In this document: piece after piece, positions 1 through 6,241 of the stretch
Numbering within the stretch: the first letter of the stretch is position 1
How the letters are laid out: each line of letters opens with the position of its first letter
Assembly (NCBI GenBank): GCA_038527375.1
Contig: JBCBFU010000077.1
Coordinates: 1 to 9,709 of the forward strand
DNA: 9,709 nt
Source of the DNA: Shimia_B sp038527375
GTDB taxonomy: Bacteria; Pseudomonadota; Alphaproteobacteria; Rhodobacterales; Rhodobacteraceae
Direction: 5' to 3'
The notes under the pieces: model-generated
Database searches by the model: none
What the model saw: the letters and a program-made list of their open reading frames with translations, nothing else
What the model was told of the DNA's origin: nothing
Translations under genes and position numbers: made by a program

Positions 1-678
1 CATCTCGGACCCTATACGGCGGCGGCCATCGCCTCCATCGCGTTTGACGAGGCCGCGACTGTGCTAGACGGCAATGTCGAACGGGTGATGGCCCGGCTGC
101 ACAACGACCCGACGCCGCTGCCCACGGCCAAGCCGCTCTTTACCGAATACGCCGCCGCCCTGACGCCCGAGATGCGGCCCGGCGATTACGCGCAGGCCGT
201 GATGGACCTCGGCGCCACGATCTGCACACCGCGCAATCCCGCCTGCGGCATCTGCCCATGGCGCGATCCCTGCGTGGCGCGGGCCGAAGGCACCGCAAGC
301 GATCTGCCCCGGAAATTGCCCAAGAAACCCAAGCCCACGCGCCACGGGATTGCCTATGTCGCGCGTCGCGCGGATGGTGCGCTGCTCCTGGAAGATCGCC
401 CGCCCAAGGGCCTCTTGGGCGGAATGCTCGGATGGCCAACGACCGATTGGCGCGAGGACGCGGGCGCGGTGCAGCCCGCCCCGCCGCTGGCCGCCGATTG
501 GCGGGACGCGGGCGCCGAGGCGCGTCATACTTTCACCCATTTCCACCTTATATTGCGCATCCACACCGCCGATGTCGCCGCAGACGCGCAACCGGATCGG
601 GGACGCTTCATCACGCGCGCGGATTTCCGGCCGGCGTCCCTGCCGACCTTGATGCGCAAGGTCTTTGACCTGACGTGA
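1..678 (+). CDS. mutY: A/G-specific adenine glycosylase MutY (3' part; start lies before the window)
   Basis: Base-excision repair enzyme that removes adenine mispaired with 8-oxoguanine or guanine. The reading frame is open from base 1, so the gene enters from the left; 225 codons are visible. The first residues (HLGPYTAAAIASIAF) are the end of the helix-hairpin-helix region. The next segment, VLDGNVERV, carries the catalytic Asp (residue 23 of the visible part, equivalent to E. coli D138). A [4Fe-4S] loop follows with Cys at visible residues 75, 82, 85 and 91 (C-X6-C-X2-C-X5-C). The rest is the Nudix-like C-terminal domain that reads 8-oxoguanine, with the conserved RPPKGLLGGMLGWP and HTFTHFHL stretches. 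The catalytic Glu of the N-terminal domain is outside the window. Nothing suggests damage. It ends 43 bases before the alkB-like gene on the same strand. Confidence 0.95.
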   Translation, partial: HLGPYTAAAIASIAFDEAATVLDGNVERVMARLHNDPTPLPTAKPLFTEYAAALTPEMRPGDYAQAVMDLGATICTPRNPACGICPWRDPCVARAEGTASDLPRKLPKKPKPTRHGIAYVARRADGALLLEDRPPKGLLGGMLGWPTTDWREDAGAVQPAPPLAADWRDAGAEARHTFTHFHLILRIHTADVAADAQPDRGRFITRADFRPASLPTLMRKVFDLT

Positions 679-721
679 CGTCGCATTGTGCGCCGCAAAG
701 TGAACGGGATAGTCTAGTACC

Positions 722-1867
722 ATGACCGACGCGACCCAAACGCCCGCATCCAACCATGGCTTCATTCAGGCCATGCCGTTCTGGATTTCCCTGCTTTTGC
801 CCCCGCTCGCCCTTCTGGCGGCAAGCCAAGGGGGTTGGTGGCTGCTGCTGGTGCCCGCCGTCACGTGGTACCTTTTCGCGATCATCGACAGCTTTGCGGG
901 GCTCAACACCGAAAACCCGGACCCCGCGACGCAGGACGCACAGCTGTTCTGGTACCGGGCGATTACGCTGATCTGGGCACCTGTTCAGTTCATCACGATC
1001 TTCGGCATCATGGCCTACACCGTCTGGTCCGGGCATCTGTCGAATTGGGAGCAGATCGCGCTTTTTGCCGGGGTGGGTGTGATCACCGGCACCATCGGGA
1101 TCAACTACAGCCACGAATTGATGCACCAAAAGCCGGTGGAGGAGCGTTGGGCGGCCGACCTTCTACTGGCAATGGTCCTGTATTCGCATTTCCGGTCCGA
1201 ACACCTGCTGGTCCATCACCGCTATATCGGGACGCCAAAGGACCCGGTCACGGCCCGCTATAACGAGGGCTTCTACCGTTACTATCCGCGCGTGCTGCGG
1301 CAGTGTCTGGCATCGGCGTTCCGCGCTGAAAAGGCGATGCTCGCCCGCAAAAGCCTGCCCTGGTACGACCGGTCCAACCCGTTCTTCCGGTACTGGGCGT
1401 TGCAGGGGGCCTTCCTTCTGCTGGCGTTTGTCATTGGCGGGCTTTGGGGTGTGTTGCTGTTCCTCGTGCAAGCCGGGATCGCCATCTGGCACCTTGAGAT
1501 GGTCAATTACATGGAACACTACGGCCTGACGCGGAAACATCTGGGCAACGGCAAATACGAACACGTGCAGCCACGCCATTCGTGGAATGCCTCCCACCTC
1601 GTGTCGAATTGGCTTCTGATCAACCTGCAACGGCATTCCGATCACCACTACAAACCCGACCGTCGTTTTCCGCTGCTTCAGACCTATTCCGAGGCTGACG
1701 CGCCGCAACTGCCCTATAGCTATCCGGTGATGGGCATCCTCGTGATGTTCCCAACCCTGTGGAAGCGCGTGATGAACCCGCGGGTGCGCAAATGGCGCGA
1801 GACCTATTATCCCGAAGTGACGGACTGGACGCCCTACACCACGGGCAGCAACCCGCTGCCGCGTTAA
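722..1867 (+). CDS. alkB: AlkB-family membrane di-iron hydroxylase (alkane 1-monooxygenase-like)
   Basis: Integral-membrane non-haem di-iron oxygenase of 381 aa; the family hydroxylates terminal methyl groups of alkanes or fatty acyl chains using electrons from rubredoxin. About six hydrophobic helices are visible (roughly residues 19-35, 39-58, 80-101, 112-129, 228-258). The iron-binding boxes are present: HELMH (131-135), EHLLVHH (160-166), NYMEHYGL (262-269, the AlkB HYG signature) and LQRHSDHH (302-309). HSWN (286-289) is also AlkB-like. Box 2 differs from classical AlkB (EHNRGHH), which places this in a divergent branch; the substrate cannot be read from sequence. No rubredoxin, rubredoxin reductase or AlkS-type regulator lies nearby. 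The start at 722 has only a weak ribosome site, but the N-terminus fits the family. The stop TAA overlaps that of a small gene on the other strand. Confidence 0.85.
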   Translation: MTDATQTPASNHGFIQAMPFWISLLLPPLALLAASQGGWWLLLVPAVTWYLFAIIDSFAGLNTENPDPATQDAQLFWYRAITLIWAPVQFITIFGIMAYTVWSGHLSNWEQIALFAGVGVITGTIGINYSHELMHQKPVEERWAADLLLAMVLYSHFRSEHLLVHHRYIGTPKDPVTARYNEGFYRYYPRVLRQCLASAFRAEKAMLARKSLPWYDRSNPFFRYWALQGAFLLLAFVIGGLWGVLLFLVQAGIAIWHLEMVNYMEHYGLTRKHLGNGKYEHVQPRHSWNASHLVSNWLLINLQRHSDHHYKPDRRFPLLQTYSEADAPQLPYSYPVMGILVMFPTLWKRVMNPRVRKWRETYYPEVTDWTPYTTGSNPLPR

Positions 1868-1986
1868 ACCGGCTGTGTCGTCACCACCGGGGTCTGGATG
1901 CTGTCAGCCACGGGCGGCGGCGTGTCGTTCGCGCATTGCAACAGCCAACCCAGCGCAATCGCTAAAATCAACATGATCACCTTCAT
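1864..1986 (-). CDS. Small membrane or secreted peptide, 40 aa, unrecognised
   Basis: A short frame too small for usual ORF cut-offs. It starts with ATG at 1986, preceded by a strong ribosome site (GGAGG, 7 bases before the start), and ends with TAA at 1864-1866. The peptide begins MKVIMLILAIALGWLLQC and continues with a polar, Pro/Thr-rich tail (NDTPPPVADS, TPVVTTQPV). It therefore has one hydrophobic helix (about residues 3-16), a single Cys at residue 18, and a short soluble tail. LLQC is close to a lipobox but has Gln where Gly, Ala or Ser is expected, so lipid modification is doubtful. The gene is convergent with the alkB-like gene; the two stops share the palindrome TTAA. It is divergent from the gene at 2113. 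Support comes from the ribosome site and the N-terminal pattern; no family is recognised. Confidence 0.6.
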   Translation of the reverse strand: MKVIMLILAIALGWLLQCANDTPPPVADSIQTPVVTTQPV

Positions 1987-2088
1987 CGTGCGGCCTCCGA
2001 TCTGTTGAGACTGGTACGCGGGCGGCCGCGCATTCCGTCGCGGCAGAGCATGTTTGATTTGCAGTGCCCCGCGACCCGGCTACCGTCA

Positions 2089-2105
2089 CCCCAGACTGTT
2101 TGGGG
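2089..2105 (+). promoter_or_regulatory. Short hairpin overlapping the ribosome site of the gene at 2113
   Basis: CCCCA (2089-2093) pairs with TGGGG (2101-2105) around a 7-base loop. The 3' arm includes the first four bases of the Shine-Dalgarno sequence GGGGAGG (2102-2108), which lies just before ATG 2113. The strong ribosome site fixes this start rather than the upstream in-frame ATG at 2005. The hairpin could partly mask the site, but a five-pair stem is weak and regulation is only a possibility. Confidence 0.35.
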
Positions 2106-2112
2106 AGGTCAC

Positions 2113-3252
2113 ATGCGTCGTTTCATTCTTGCCACCGCCTGCGCCATGGCGCTTGCCGCGCCTTTGGGTGCGCAAACCTCGCCGCAAGAGGCCGAAGCCT
2201 CGGACCTGATCGAATACCTGCTCGGAGAGCTGGACAGCATTCGCGGCAGCCTGCCCGAAGATGACGCCCCGCTGGCATTCGACGAGCGCATGAACCGGGC
2301 GATGGATCGTGCGTTGGGCCGGATCGCGCCAGACACCCATGATCGTTGGTCCCGCGAGGTTCGCACGCTGGAAGACCGGATCGCCACGACCGAAGGGCTG
2401 CGCGCGGACTTGCTCCGCAAACGCATGACGGCACAAAGCCACGAGGCGCTGAGCGCCTTTGACCGCCTTCTGGGCCGCGAGGTCGCACCGGGATCGCCTG
2501 CCGATATCGAGGCAAAACTGGCCGAGGCGGACGCAACGCTGAATGCCCTGCGGACCGCGCGCGAGGCGGCAATTGGCGGCTTTGCCAATGATCTGGCGCA
2601 GAACCACGGTGTGACGCTGACCCATGATCAGGCGGCGGCGGCTCTGTTCCCTGTGAACGGCGCGCTGATTGTGGAAAGCGCCGTAACGCTGGAGGTGCTG
2701 GCCGAGGTCGAACGCCAGCTTGCCGATCTGATGGCCCAGGGCGTGGCCGCCGATATCGCGGGGGACTATCTGGCGACCGCATCCATAACACGGCTGATGC
2801 ACGCGCGAATGCTGTCACATCATTTGGACGCCTATGACGGCACGTGGCTGCCCGAAATCGCACGTATGCGCGACGAGGCCGAAGACCTGATGGCCCGCAC
2901 CCGCGCCGCCAAACGCGCCGCGCGATCCGAGGATGTGCAGGCGACCTATGATGCCAACCTCGCCGTGCAGGCCCGGATCATCGACATTACCCGCGACTAT
3001 GAAACGATGCTACGCGCCCGCCGCACGGACACTGCTCGCGCCCTTGGTCAGGCGAATGAAGCCGCGGATGCCGCCGTCAACACGCTCCAGACGCTGGAAA
3101 CCGCATCGGCGCTGACGGGGCTGATGGCCGAATCCTTTGCGGATTACGACGCGCTCAGCCAGATCGAGGTGCCGGACCTGATCCCGCTCGATGACGCCGA
3201 GATGTTTGAGCAATTCCGCGACATATCCCGCGCTTTGGAAGCAGGCAGCTAG
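2113..3252 (+). CDS. Secreted helix-rich protein of unknown function, 379 aa
   Basis: No family is recognised. The start at 2113 is set by GGGGAGG just upstream and by a clear Sec signal peptide (MRRFILATACAMALAAPLGA, cleaved near residue 20). The mature part has no cysteine, is rich in Ala, Asp, Glu, Arg and Leu, and is poor in Gly and Pro. It reads as a series of long amphipathic helices, with coiled-coil-like stretches around residues 85-110, 135-165, 195-210 and 240-330. This suggests a soluble periplasmic helical-bundle protein or scaffold. There are no transmembrane segments after the signal peptide and no enzyme motifs. It lies alone on its strand between the small peptide gene (divergent) and ccrM (convergent); the intrinsic terminator at 3257-3285 follows directly. 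Codon use matches its neighbours, so it appears native rather than recently acquired. Confidence 0.8.
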   Translation: MRRFILATACAMALAAPLGAQTSPQEAEASDLIEYLLGELDSIRGSLPEDDAPLAFDERMNRAMDRALGRIAPDTHDRWSREVRTLEDRIATTEGLRADLLRKRMTAQSHEALSAFDRLLGREVAPGSPADIEAKLAEADATLNALRTAREAAIGGFANDLAQNHGVTLTHDQAAAALFPVNGALIVESAVTLEVLAEVERQLADLMAQGVAADIAGDYLATASITRLMHARMLSHHLDAYDGTWLPEIARMRDEAEDLMARTRAAKRAARSEDVQATYDANLAVQARIIDITRDYETMLRARRTDTARALGQANEAADAAVNTLQTLETASALTGLMAESFADYDALSQIEVPDLIPLDDAEMFEQFRDISRALEAGS

Positions 3253-3256
3253 GAAC

Positions 3257-3285
3257 AAAAAAAGGCCCCGCCACAAGGGCGGGGC
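3257..3285 (-). terminator. Intrinsic terminator of ccrM
   Basis: Read on the minus strand this is an 8-bp GC stem (GGCGGGGC / GCCCCGCC; plus-strand arms 3265-3272 and 3278-3285) with a 5-base loop, followed by seven T (A tract 3257-3263 on the plus strand). It lies about 60 bases after the ccrM stop. The T tract is on the minus side only; the hairpin alone may also slow transcription of the convergent gene ending at 3252. Confidence 0.85.
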
Positions 3286-3345
3286 TGAAGTTGATGCCAT
3301 GTGTCAGGCCACAGGCACCGGCGGTAGTCTTTTGGTCCGGGCGCG

Positions 3346-4461
3346 TCAGTTTGGACGCTGACGCATCTCCGAACGGATCTGTTGACGCAGAAGGTCGATC
3401 GACACGGCCTTCCCATCGCGTTTGAAATTCCAGTAGGCCCAGCCATTGCAGCTGGGCGCGCCTTCGAGCGCGGCACCGACCTGATGAATCGAACCGCTTG
3501 CATCGCCGCTGACCAGCGTGCCGTCAGCGCGCACCTTGGCCGTTTGCCCGCGGGGCCCTGTCAGGACCTCGCCCGGGCGCAGCATGCCGCGTTCGACCAA
3601 CTGGCCAAATGGCACACGCGGCTCGGCGCGTTTGGAGCGGGTCGTTTGCAGCGCGCTCTTGTCGAACTTGCGCACATTGCCCAGCCGACGTTCGGCCACC
3701 TCACGATACGCGGCCTCGCGTTCAATGCCGATGAAGTTGCGGCCCAGCATCTTGGCCACTGCACCTGTGGTTCCGGTCCCGAAGAACGGATCGAGGATCA
3801 CATCACCTTCGTTCGAGGTGGCGAGGATCACCCGGTGGAGCAGGCTTTCGGGCTTTTGCGTCGGATGCGCCTTGTCGCCGTTGGCGTCCTTCAGACGTTC
3901 GCCGCCATTGCAGATCGGCAGAACCCAGTCGCTGCGCATCTGCACGCCTTCGTTCAGCGCTTTCATGGCCTCGTAATTGAAGGTGTATTTGGCACCCTCG
4001 GATTTCGACGCCCATATCATCGTTTCATGCGCATTGGTGAACCGTTTGCCGCGGAAATTGGGCATCGGGTTCGACTTGCGCCAGACAACATCATTCAGCA
4101 CCCAGAAGCCCGCGTCTTGCAGTGCTGCCCCCACGCGGAAGATGTTGTGATAGCTGCCGATCACCCAAATCGCCCCGTCGGGTTTGAGCAATCGGCGCGC
4201 CGCCGCCAACCAGTCTTGGGTGAAGCGGTCATAGGCGGCGAAACTGGAAAACTGATCCCACGCGTCGTCAACGGCGTCGACACGGCTGTTGTCAGGGCGG
4301 TGAAGATCGCCCTTCAACTGAAGGTTATAGGGCGGGTCCGCGAATATCAGATCCACCGAATTTTCCGGAAGCGACCGCATGATCTCGATGCAATCGCCCG
4401 CAAGAATACTGTTCAAAGGAAGCGCCTTTGCGCCCTTTTCCTTGAGCATGTTGTGCCCCAT
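3346..4461 (-). CDS. ccrM: Cell-cycle-regulated adenine-N6 DNA methyltransferase CcrM (GANTC)
   Basis: Beta-class N6-adenine methyltransferase of 371 aa that methylates GANTC sites and, in alphaproteobacteria, links DNA methylation to the cell cycle. DPPYN (catalytic motif IV) is at residues 42-46. The AdoMet-binding motif DPFFGTGTT is at 224-232, giving the beta-class order. The target-recognition region lies between them. The C-terminal extension from about residue 275, with VPFGQLVERGMLRPG and SCNGWAYW, is the extra domain typical of CcrM. Length agrees with the Caulobacter enzyme (358 aa). HPTQKPESLLHR at 199-210 is a family hallmark. It follows rnhB on the same strand with a 117-base gap holding its own promoter. 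The start is chosen at 4461 (GAGG three bases upstream); ATG 4449 with GGGG six bases upstream is an alternative and would remove four residues. Confidence 0.95.
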   Translation of the reverse strand: MGHNMLKEKGAKALPLNSILAGDCIEIMRSLPENSVDLIFADPPYNLQLKGDLHRPDNSRVDAVDDAWDQFSSFAAYDRFTQDWLAAARRLLKPDGAIWVIGSYHNIFRVGAALQDAGFWVLNDVVWRKSNPMPNFRGKRFTNAHETMIWASKSEGAKYTFNYEAMKALNEGVQMRSDWVLPICNGGERLKDANGDKAHPTQKPESLLHRVILATSNEGDVILDPFFGTGTTGAVAKMLGRNFIGIEREAAYREVAERRLGNVRKFDKSALQTTRSKRAEPRVPFGQLVERGMLRPGEVLTGPRGQTAKVRADGTLVSGDASGSIHQVGAALEGAPSCNGWAYWNFKRDGKAVSIDLLRQQIRSEMRQRPN

Positions 4462-4512
4462 CTGCCTCTGTCCCCGGCGCCTCGTTTGCCGGGCGCTCCA
4501 TTGGTTGCGCCC

Positions 4513-4556
4513 AATGTGAGTCAGACATGATTCGCTGTCAAAAGCTTTATTGAATC
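4513..4556 (-). promoter_or_regulatory. Predicted ccrM promoter carrying three GANTC sites
   Basis: On the minus strand a perfect -35 hexamer TTGACA (plus positions 4536-4541) is followed after 17 bases by a weak -10 CACATT (4513-4518), about 50 bases before the ccrM start. GANTC sites are at 4552-4556 (upstream of the -35), 4529-4533 (in the spacer) and 4518-4522 (at the -10 edge). Methylation-dependent control of ccrM through GANTC sites is established in Caulobacter; its presence here is inferred from placement. No TTAA-N7-TTAA CtrA site is seen in this gap. Confidence 0.65.
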
Positions 4557-4578
4557 AATATCTTAGCATTTTTTCTTG

Positions 4579-5190
4579 TCACAAGATTTGGTATACTGGC
4601 CTGAACGATCTCCTATGGTGTGGGGTCACACCAAGATTTCGTAGGGCTGAAATATGGCTTTTTGATGGATAACCGCGGTTGGTTTCCCAGCCATAGCCGG
4701 GGTGCTGTTGCGCCAAGTCCAACATGACACGATCCCGCCAGACTTTGGCCACAATCGAGGCCGCCGCGATGCTGACAGAGCGTGCGTCGCCCTTGACGAT
4801 TGTCTCATGCGGGATGGTCAGACCGCGCGGCGCGCGGTTGCCGTCGATCAAGACGTGATCAGGCGGGGTCGTCAGATCGGCGACGGCGCGCACCATGGCC
4901 AGATGGGACGCCTGAAGGATGTTGATCTGGTCGATCTCTTCCACGCTGGCTTGGCCAAACCCCACATCCGCCACCGCGAGGATTTCGTCATAGAGCCGTT
5001 CACGGGCTGCGACGCCCAGCGCCTTACTGTCATTGAGACCTTCGGGAATGCGCGTCGGGTCCAGAACAACCGCCGCCGCCGTCACCGGCCCCGCCAATGG
5101 GCCGCGCCCTGCCTCGTCGACGCCCGCCACCCGGGTACAGCCGCGCGTCATCGCGGCCTGTTCAAAGCTGTTGTCTGGGGTCGTCTTCAT
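4579..5190 (-). CDS. rnhB: Ribonuclease HII
   Basis: Removes RNA from RNA-DNA hybrids and nicks at single ribonucleotides in DNA. With the start at 5190 the protein is 203 aa, the usual RNase HII length. The catalytic residues are all present: D25 and E26 in GVDEAGRGPLAGPV, D116 in LIDGN, and D135 in IVKGD. Other family blocks are GLNDSKAL, INILQASHLAM, SIAAASIVAKV, HPGYGWETNRGYPSKSH and HHRRSF near the C-terminus. The frame stays open upstream to 5355, but that part crosses a hairpin and has no family similarity, so it is rejected as coding. Its promoter must lie between 5190 and 5324; no convincing -35/-10 pair was found. It is followed by ccrM on the same strand, an order common in alphaproteobacteria, although ccrM has its own promoter. 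Confidence 0.95.
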   Translation of the reverse strand: MKTTPDNSFEQAAMTRGCTRVAGVDEAGRGPLAGPVTAAAVVLDPTRIPEGLNDSKALGVAARERLYDEILAVADVGFGQASVEEIDQINILQASHLAMVRAVADLTTPPDHVLIDGNRAPRGLTIPHETIVKGDARSVSIAAASIVAKVWRDRVMLDLAQQHPGYGWETNRGYPSKSHISALRNLGVTPHHRRSFRPVYQIL

Positions 5191-5242
5191 CGCGCGACCC
5201 TGCCGCGCGGTGCCTGCAAGCTCAACCTCATATGCAACGGAA

Positions 5243-5274
5243 AAGGGGAAGGGCCCCATGTAACCCTTCCCCTT
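5243..5274 (-). terminator. Probable terminator of the Cys-repeat gene (11-bp hairpin)
   Basis: AAGGGGAAGGG (5243-5253) pairs perfectly with CCCTTCCCCTT (5264-5274) around a 10-base loop. Read on the minus strand the stem is followed by a short T-rich stretch (TTCCGTT), so it can act as a weak intrinsic terminator about 50 bases after the stop at 5325. It also insulates rnhB from the upstream gene. Confidence 0.6.
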
Positions 5275-5281
5275 CCCTGAC

Positions 5282-5311
5282 GGTCCCGCCCGCGACCAAA
5301 TTGGCGGGACC
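5282..5311 (-). terminator. Second hairpin downstream of the Cys-repeat gene
   Basis: GGTCCCGCC (5282-5290) pairs with GGCGGGACC (5303-5311), a perfect 9-bp GC-rich stem with a 12-base loop, starting 13 bases after the stop codon on the minus strand. No T tract follows, so alone it would act in 3'-end protection or Rho-dependent ending. With 5243-5274 it forms a tandem pair. Confidence 0.5.
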
Positions 5312-5324
5312 CGGACACCCGGAC

Positions 5325-5780
5325 TTACCAGGTGTAGCCAGCTTTCTTCAGGCAAACGCGGCCCCAGCCCACACGCGTGCCCCGCACGGTGTCAAAGCGG
5401 CGGAAGCAGTTTTGCGGCAACTTGTTGTAGTGGCGGAAGTTCGACTTCAGGCAGCTATTGCCCATCACGGTCCGCGATTTGTTGCCCCACTGGCGGTGCG
5501 TCAGCAGGCAGGACGCGGGCAGCGTGTACCGCGCGGCGCGTGCATGTTTGGGCGGACCCGGGCGGTGGGGGCGCGTGACGGGGTTGTGTTTGCGCGTCGT
5601 CGTGACCTTGGGCGTGGACTTGCGATTGTCCTCCAGAGCATCTGCAATGCCATAGAGCACAAGCGCGCCAAACAGCACCTTGGCCACATCTTCGGCATCG
5701 GCGGCCTGTGCCGTGTTGGGGGTGAGCGATGTCAGCGCGATGGTGGCGGAAAGCGCTGCGGCAGCAATGGATTTGAACAT
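5325..5780 (-). CDS. Secreted protein with duplicated Cys-pair motif, unknown function
   Basis: A 151-aa protein. The start at 5780 is chosen because AGGAA lies 6 bases upstream and the signal peptide (MFKSIAAAALSATIALTS, cleaved near AQA at residues 24-26) then begins properly; in-frame ATG codons upstream at 5795 and 5813 lack this. After the signal peptide comes a short hydrophobic helix (about residues 30-49, AEDVAKVLFGALVLYGIADA). Next is a basic Pro/Arg/Lys/Thr-rich linker (53-83), then a C-terminal domain with four cysteines (91, 110, 125, 143). The domain is an internal repeat: LPASC-x18-CLK, then LPQNC-x17-CLKKAGY, which suggests two disulfides. The pattern resembles small envelope proteins I associate with Rhodobacteraceae, but no function is known to me. 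It is transcribed divergently from the gene at 5951 and ends before two hairpins. Confidence 0.75.
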   Translation of the reverse strand: MFKSIAAAALSATIALTSLTPNTAQAADAEDVAKVLFGALVLYGIADALEDNRKSTPKVTTTRKHNPVTRPHRPGPPKHARAARYTLPASCLLTHRQWGNKSRTVMGNSCLKSNFRHYNKLPQNCFRRFDTVRGTRVGWGRVCLKKAGYTW

Positions 5781-5884
5781 GTCTTTTCCTTTCATGTCGG
5801 GGCCAGTCGGCAACTGACCGCGGGTTGCGATGAAAGGATTGGGCCTGGGGCGGCGATGTCGCTCAATATCGCCACAGTGCTAGA

Positions 5885-5917
5885 CAATAACGCCGCCCAT
5901 CGGGGGCGGGGTTATTG
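5885..5917. promoter_or_regulatory. Large imperfect dyad between divergent genes
   Basis: The arms 5885-5898 and 5904-5917 (CAATAACGCCGCCC and GGGCGGGGTTATTG) pair in 13 of 14 positions around a 5-base loop. The dyad sits in the 170-base gap between the minus gene starting at 5780 and the plus gene starting at 5951, 34 bases before the latter. No T tract follows on either strand, so a terminator is unlikely. It may be an operator or a leader hairpin for the downstream pair, possibly bound by the winged-helix protein encoded there; this is inference. Confidence 0.45.
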
Positions 5918-5950
5918 CATATCGTCCCCGCGACAGCGCAGGTTTGAGGC

Positions 5951-6241
5951 ATGAAACGCATGCTCTCACTCCCCGCACTGGCTGTGACCGCGCTGATGAC
6001 AGCGGGCGCCGCACAGGCCGCCTGTTACGCCGACTACAAGGCCAAGCAGGACGATCCGCTGCGCCTGCACTACGGTGTGGCGCAGATCAACGAACCCTGC
6101 ACCGCCGCCAATGCCGCCGTGCAACTGGGCCCCCGGGTCGCGACCGGCGGCTGGACTTTGCTGAACGTGGTCTCCACGTTCGACGATAGCGGTCTTGATG
6201 AAAGGAAAGCGAGTGCTGGAGACTTCTTCCTCCGCTACTGA
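5951..6241 (+). CDS. Small secreted two-cysteine protein, unknown function
   Basis: A 96-aa protein with a Sec signal peptide (MKRMLSLPALAVTALMTAGA, cleaved near AQA at 21-23). The mature part is about 73 aa and begins ACYADYKAKQDDPLRLHYGV. Cys25 and Cys50 could form one disulfide. The C-terminal half has GGWTLLNVVSTF and ends FFLRY. The sequence has the look of a conserved small periplasmic protein of Rhodobacteraceae, but I know no function. The start at 5951 gives a normal positively charged N-terminus; ATG 5960, with GAGG nine bases before it, is an alternative and changes only the first three residues. The 3' end overlaps the next gene, a membrane-bound winged-helix protein, by 29 bases in another frame, which indicates translational coupling and possible functional linkage. 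Confidence 0.8.
   Translation: MKRMLSLPALAVTALMTAGAAQAACYADYKAKQDDPLRLHYGVAQINEPCTAANAAVQLGPRVATGGWTLLNVVSTFDDSGLDERKASAGDFFLRY

Noticed and set aside
64..765. 233-codon minus-strand open frame opposite mutY
   Set aside because: Shadow of mutY and the start of alkB; no family features.
2005..2112. Upstream start for the gene at 2113
   Set aside because: The extension has no signal-peptide logic; the GGGGAGG and Sec signal peptide at 2113 decide the start.
3382..4530. 382-codon plus-strand open frame opposite ccrM
   Set aside because: It is fully antisense to a gene with clear catalytic motifs, has no recognisable domain, and is a by-product of GC-rich codon use.
5191..5355. N-terminal extension of rnhB to 5355
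   Set aside because: It would add 55 residues without family similarity, cross both hairpins and overlap the upstream gene's stop. The ATG at 5190 gives the normal length.
5097..5954. 285-codon plus-strand open frame across rnhB, hairpins and the Cys-repeat gene
   Set aside because: It runs opposite two supported genes and through two terminator-like hairpins; no ribosome site or domain.
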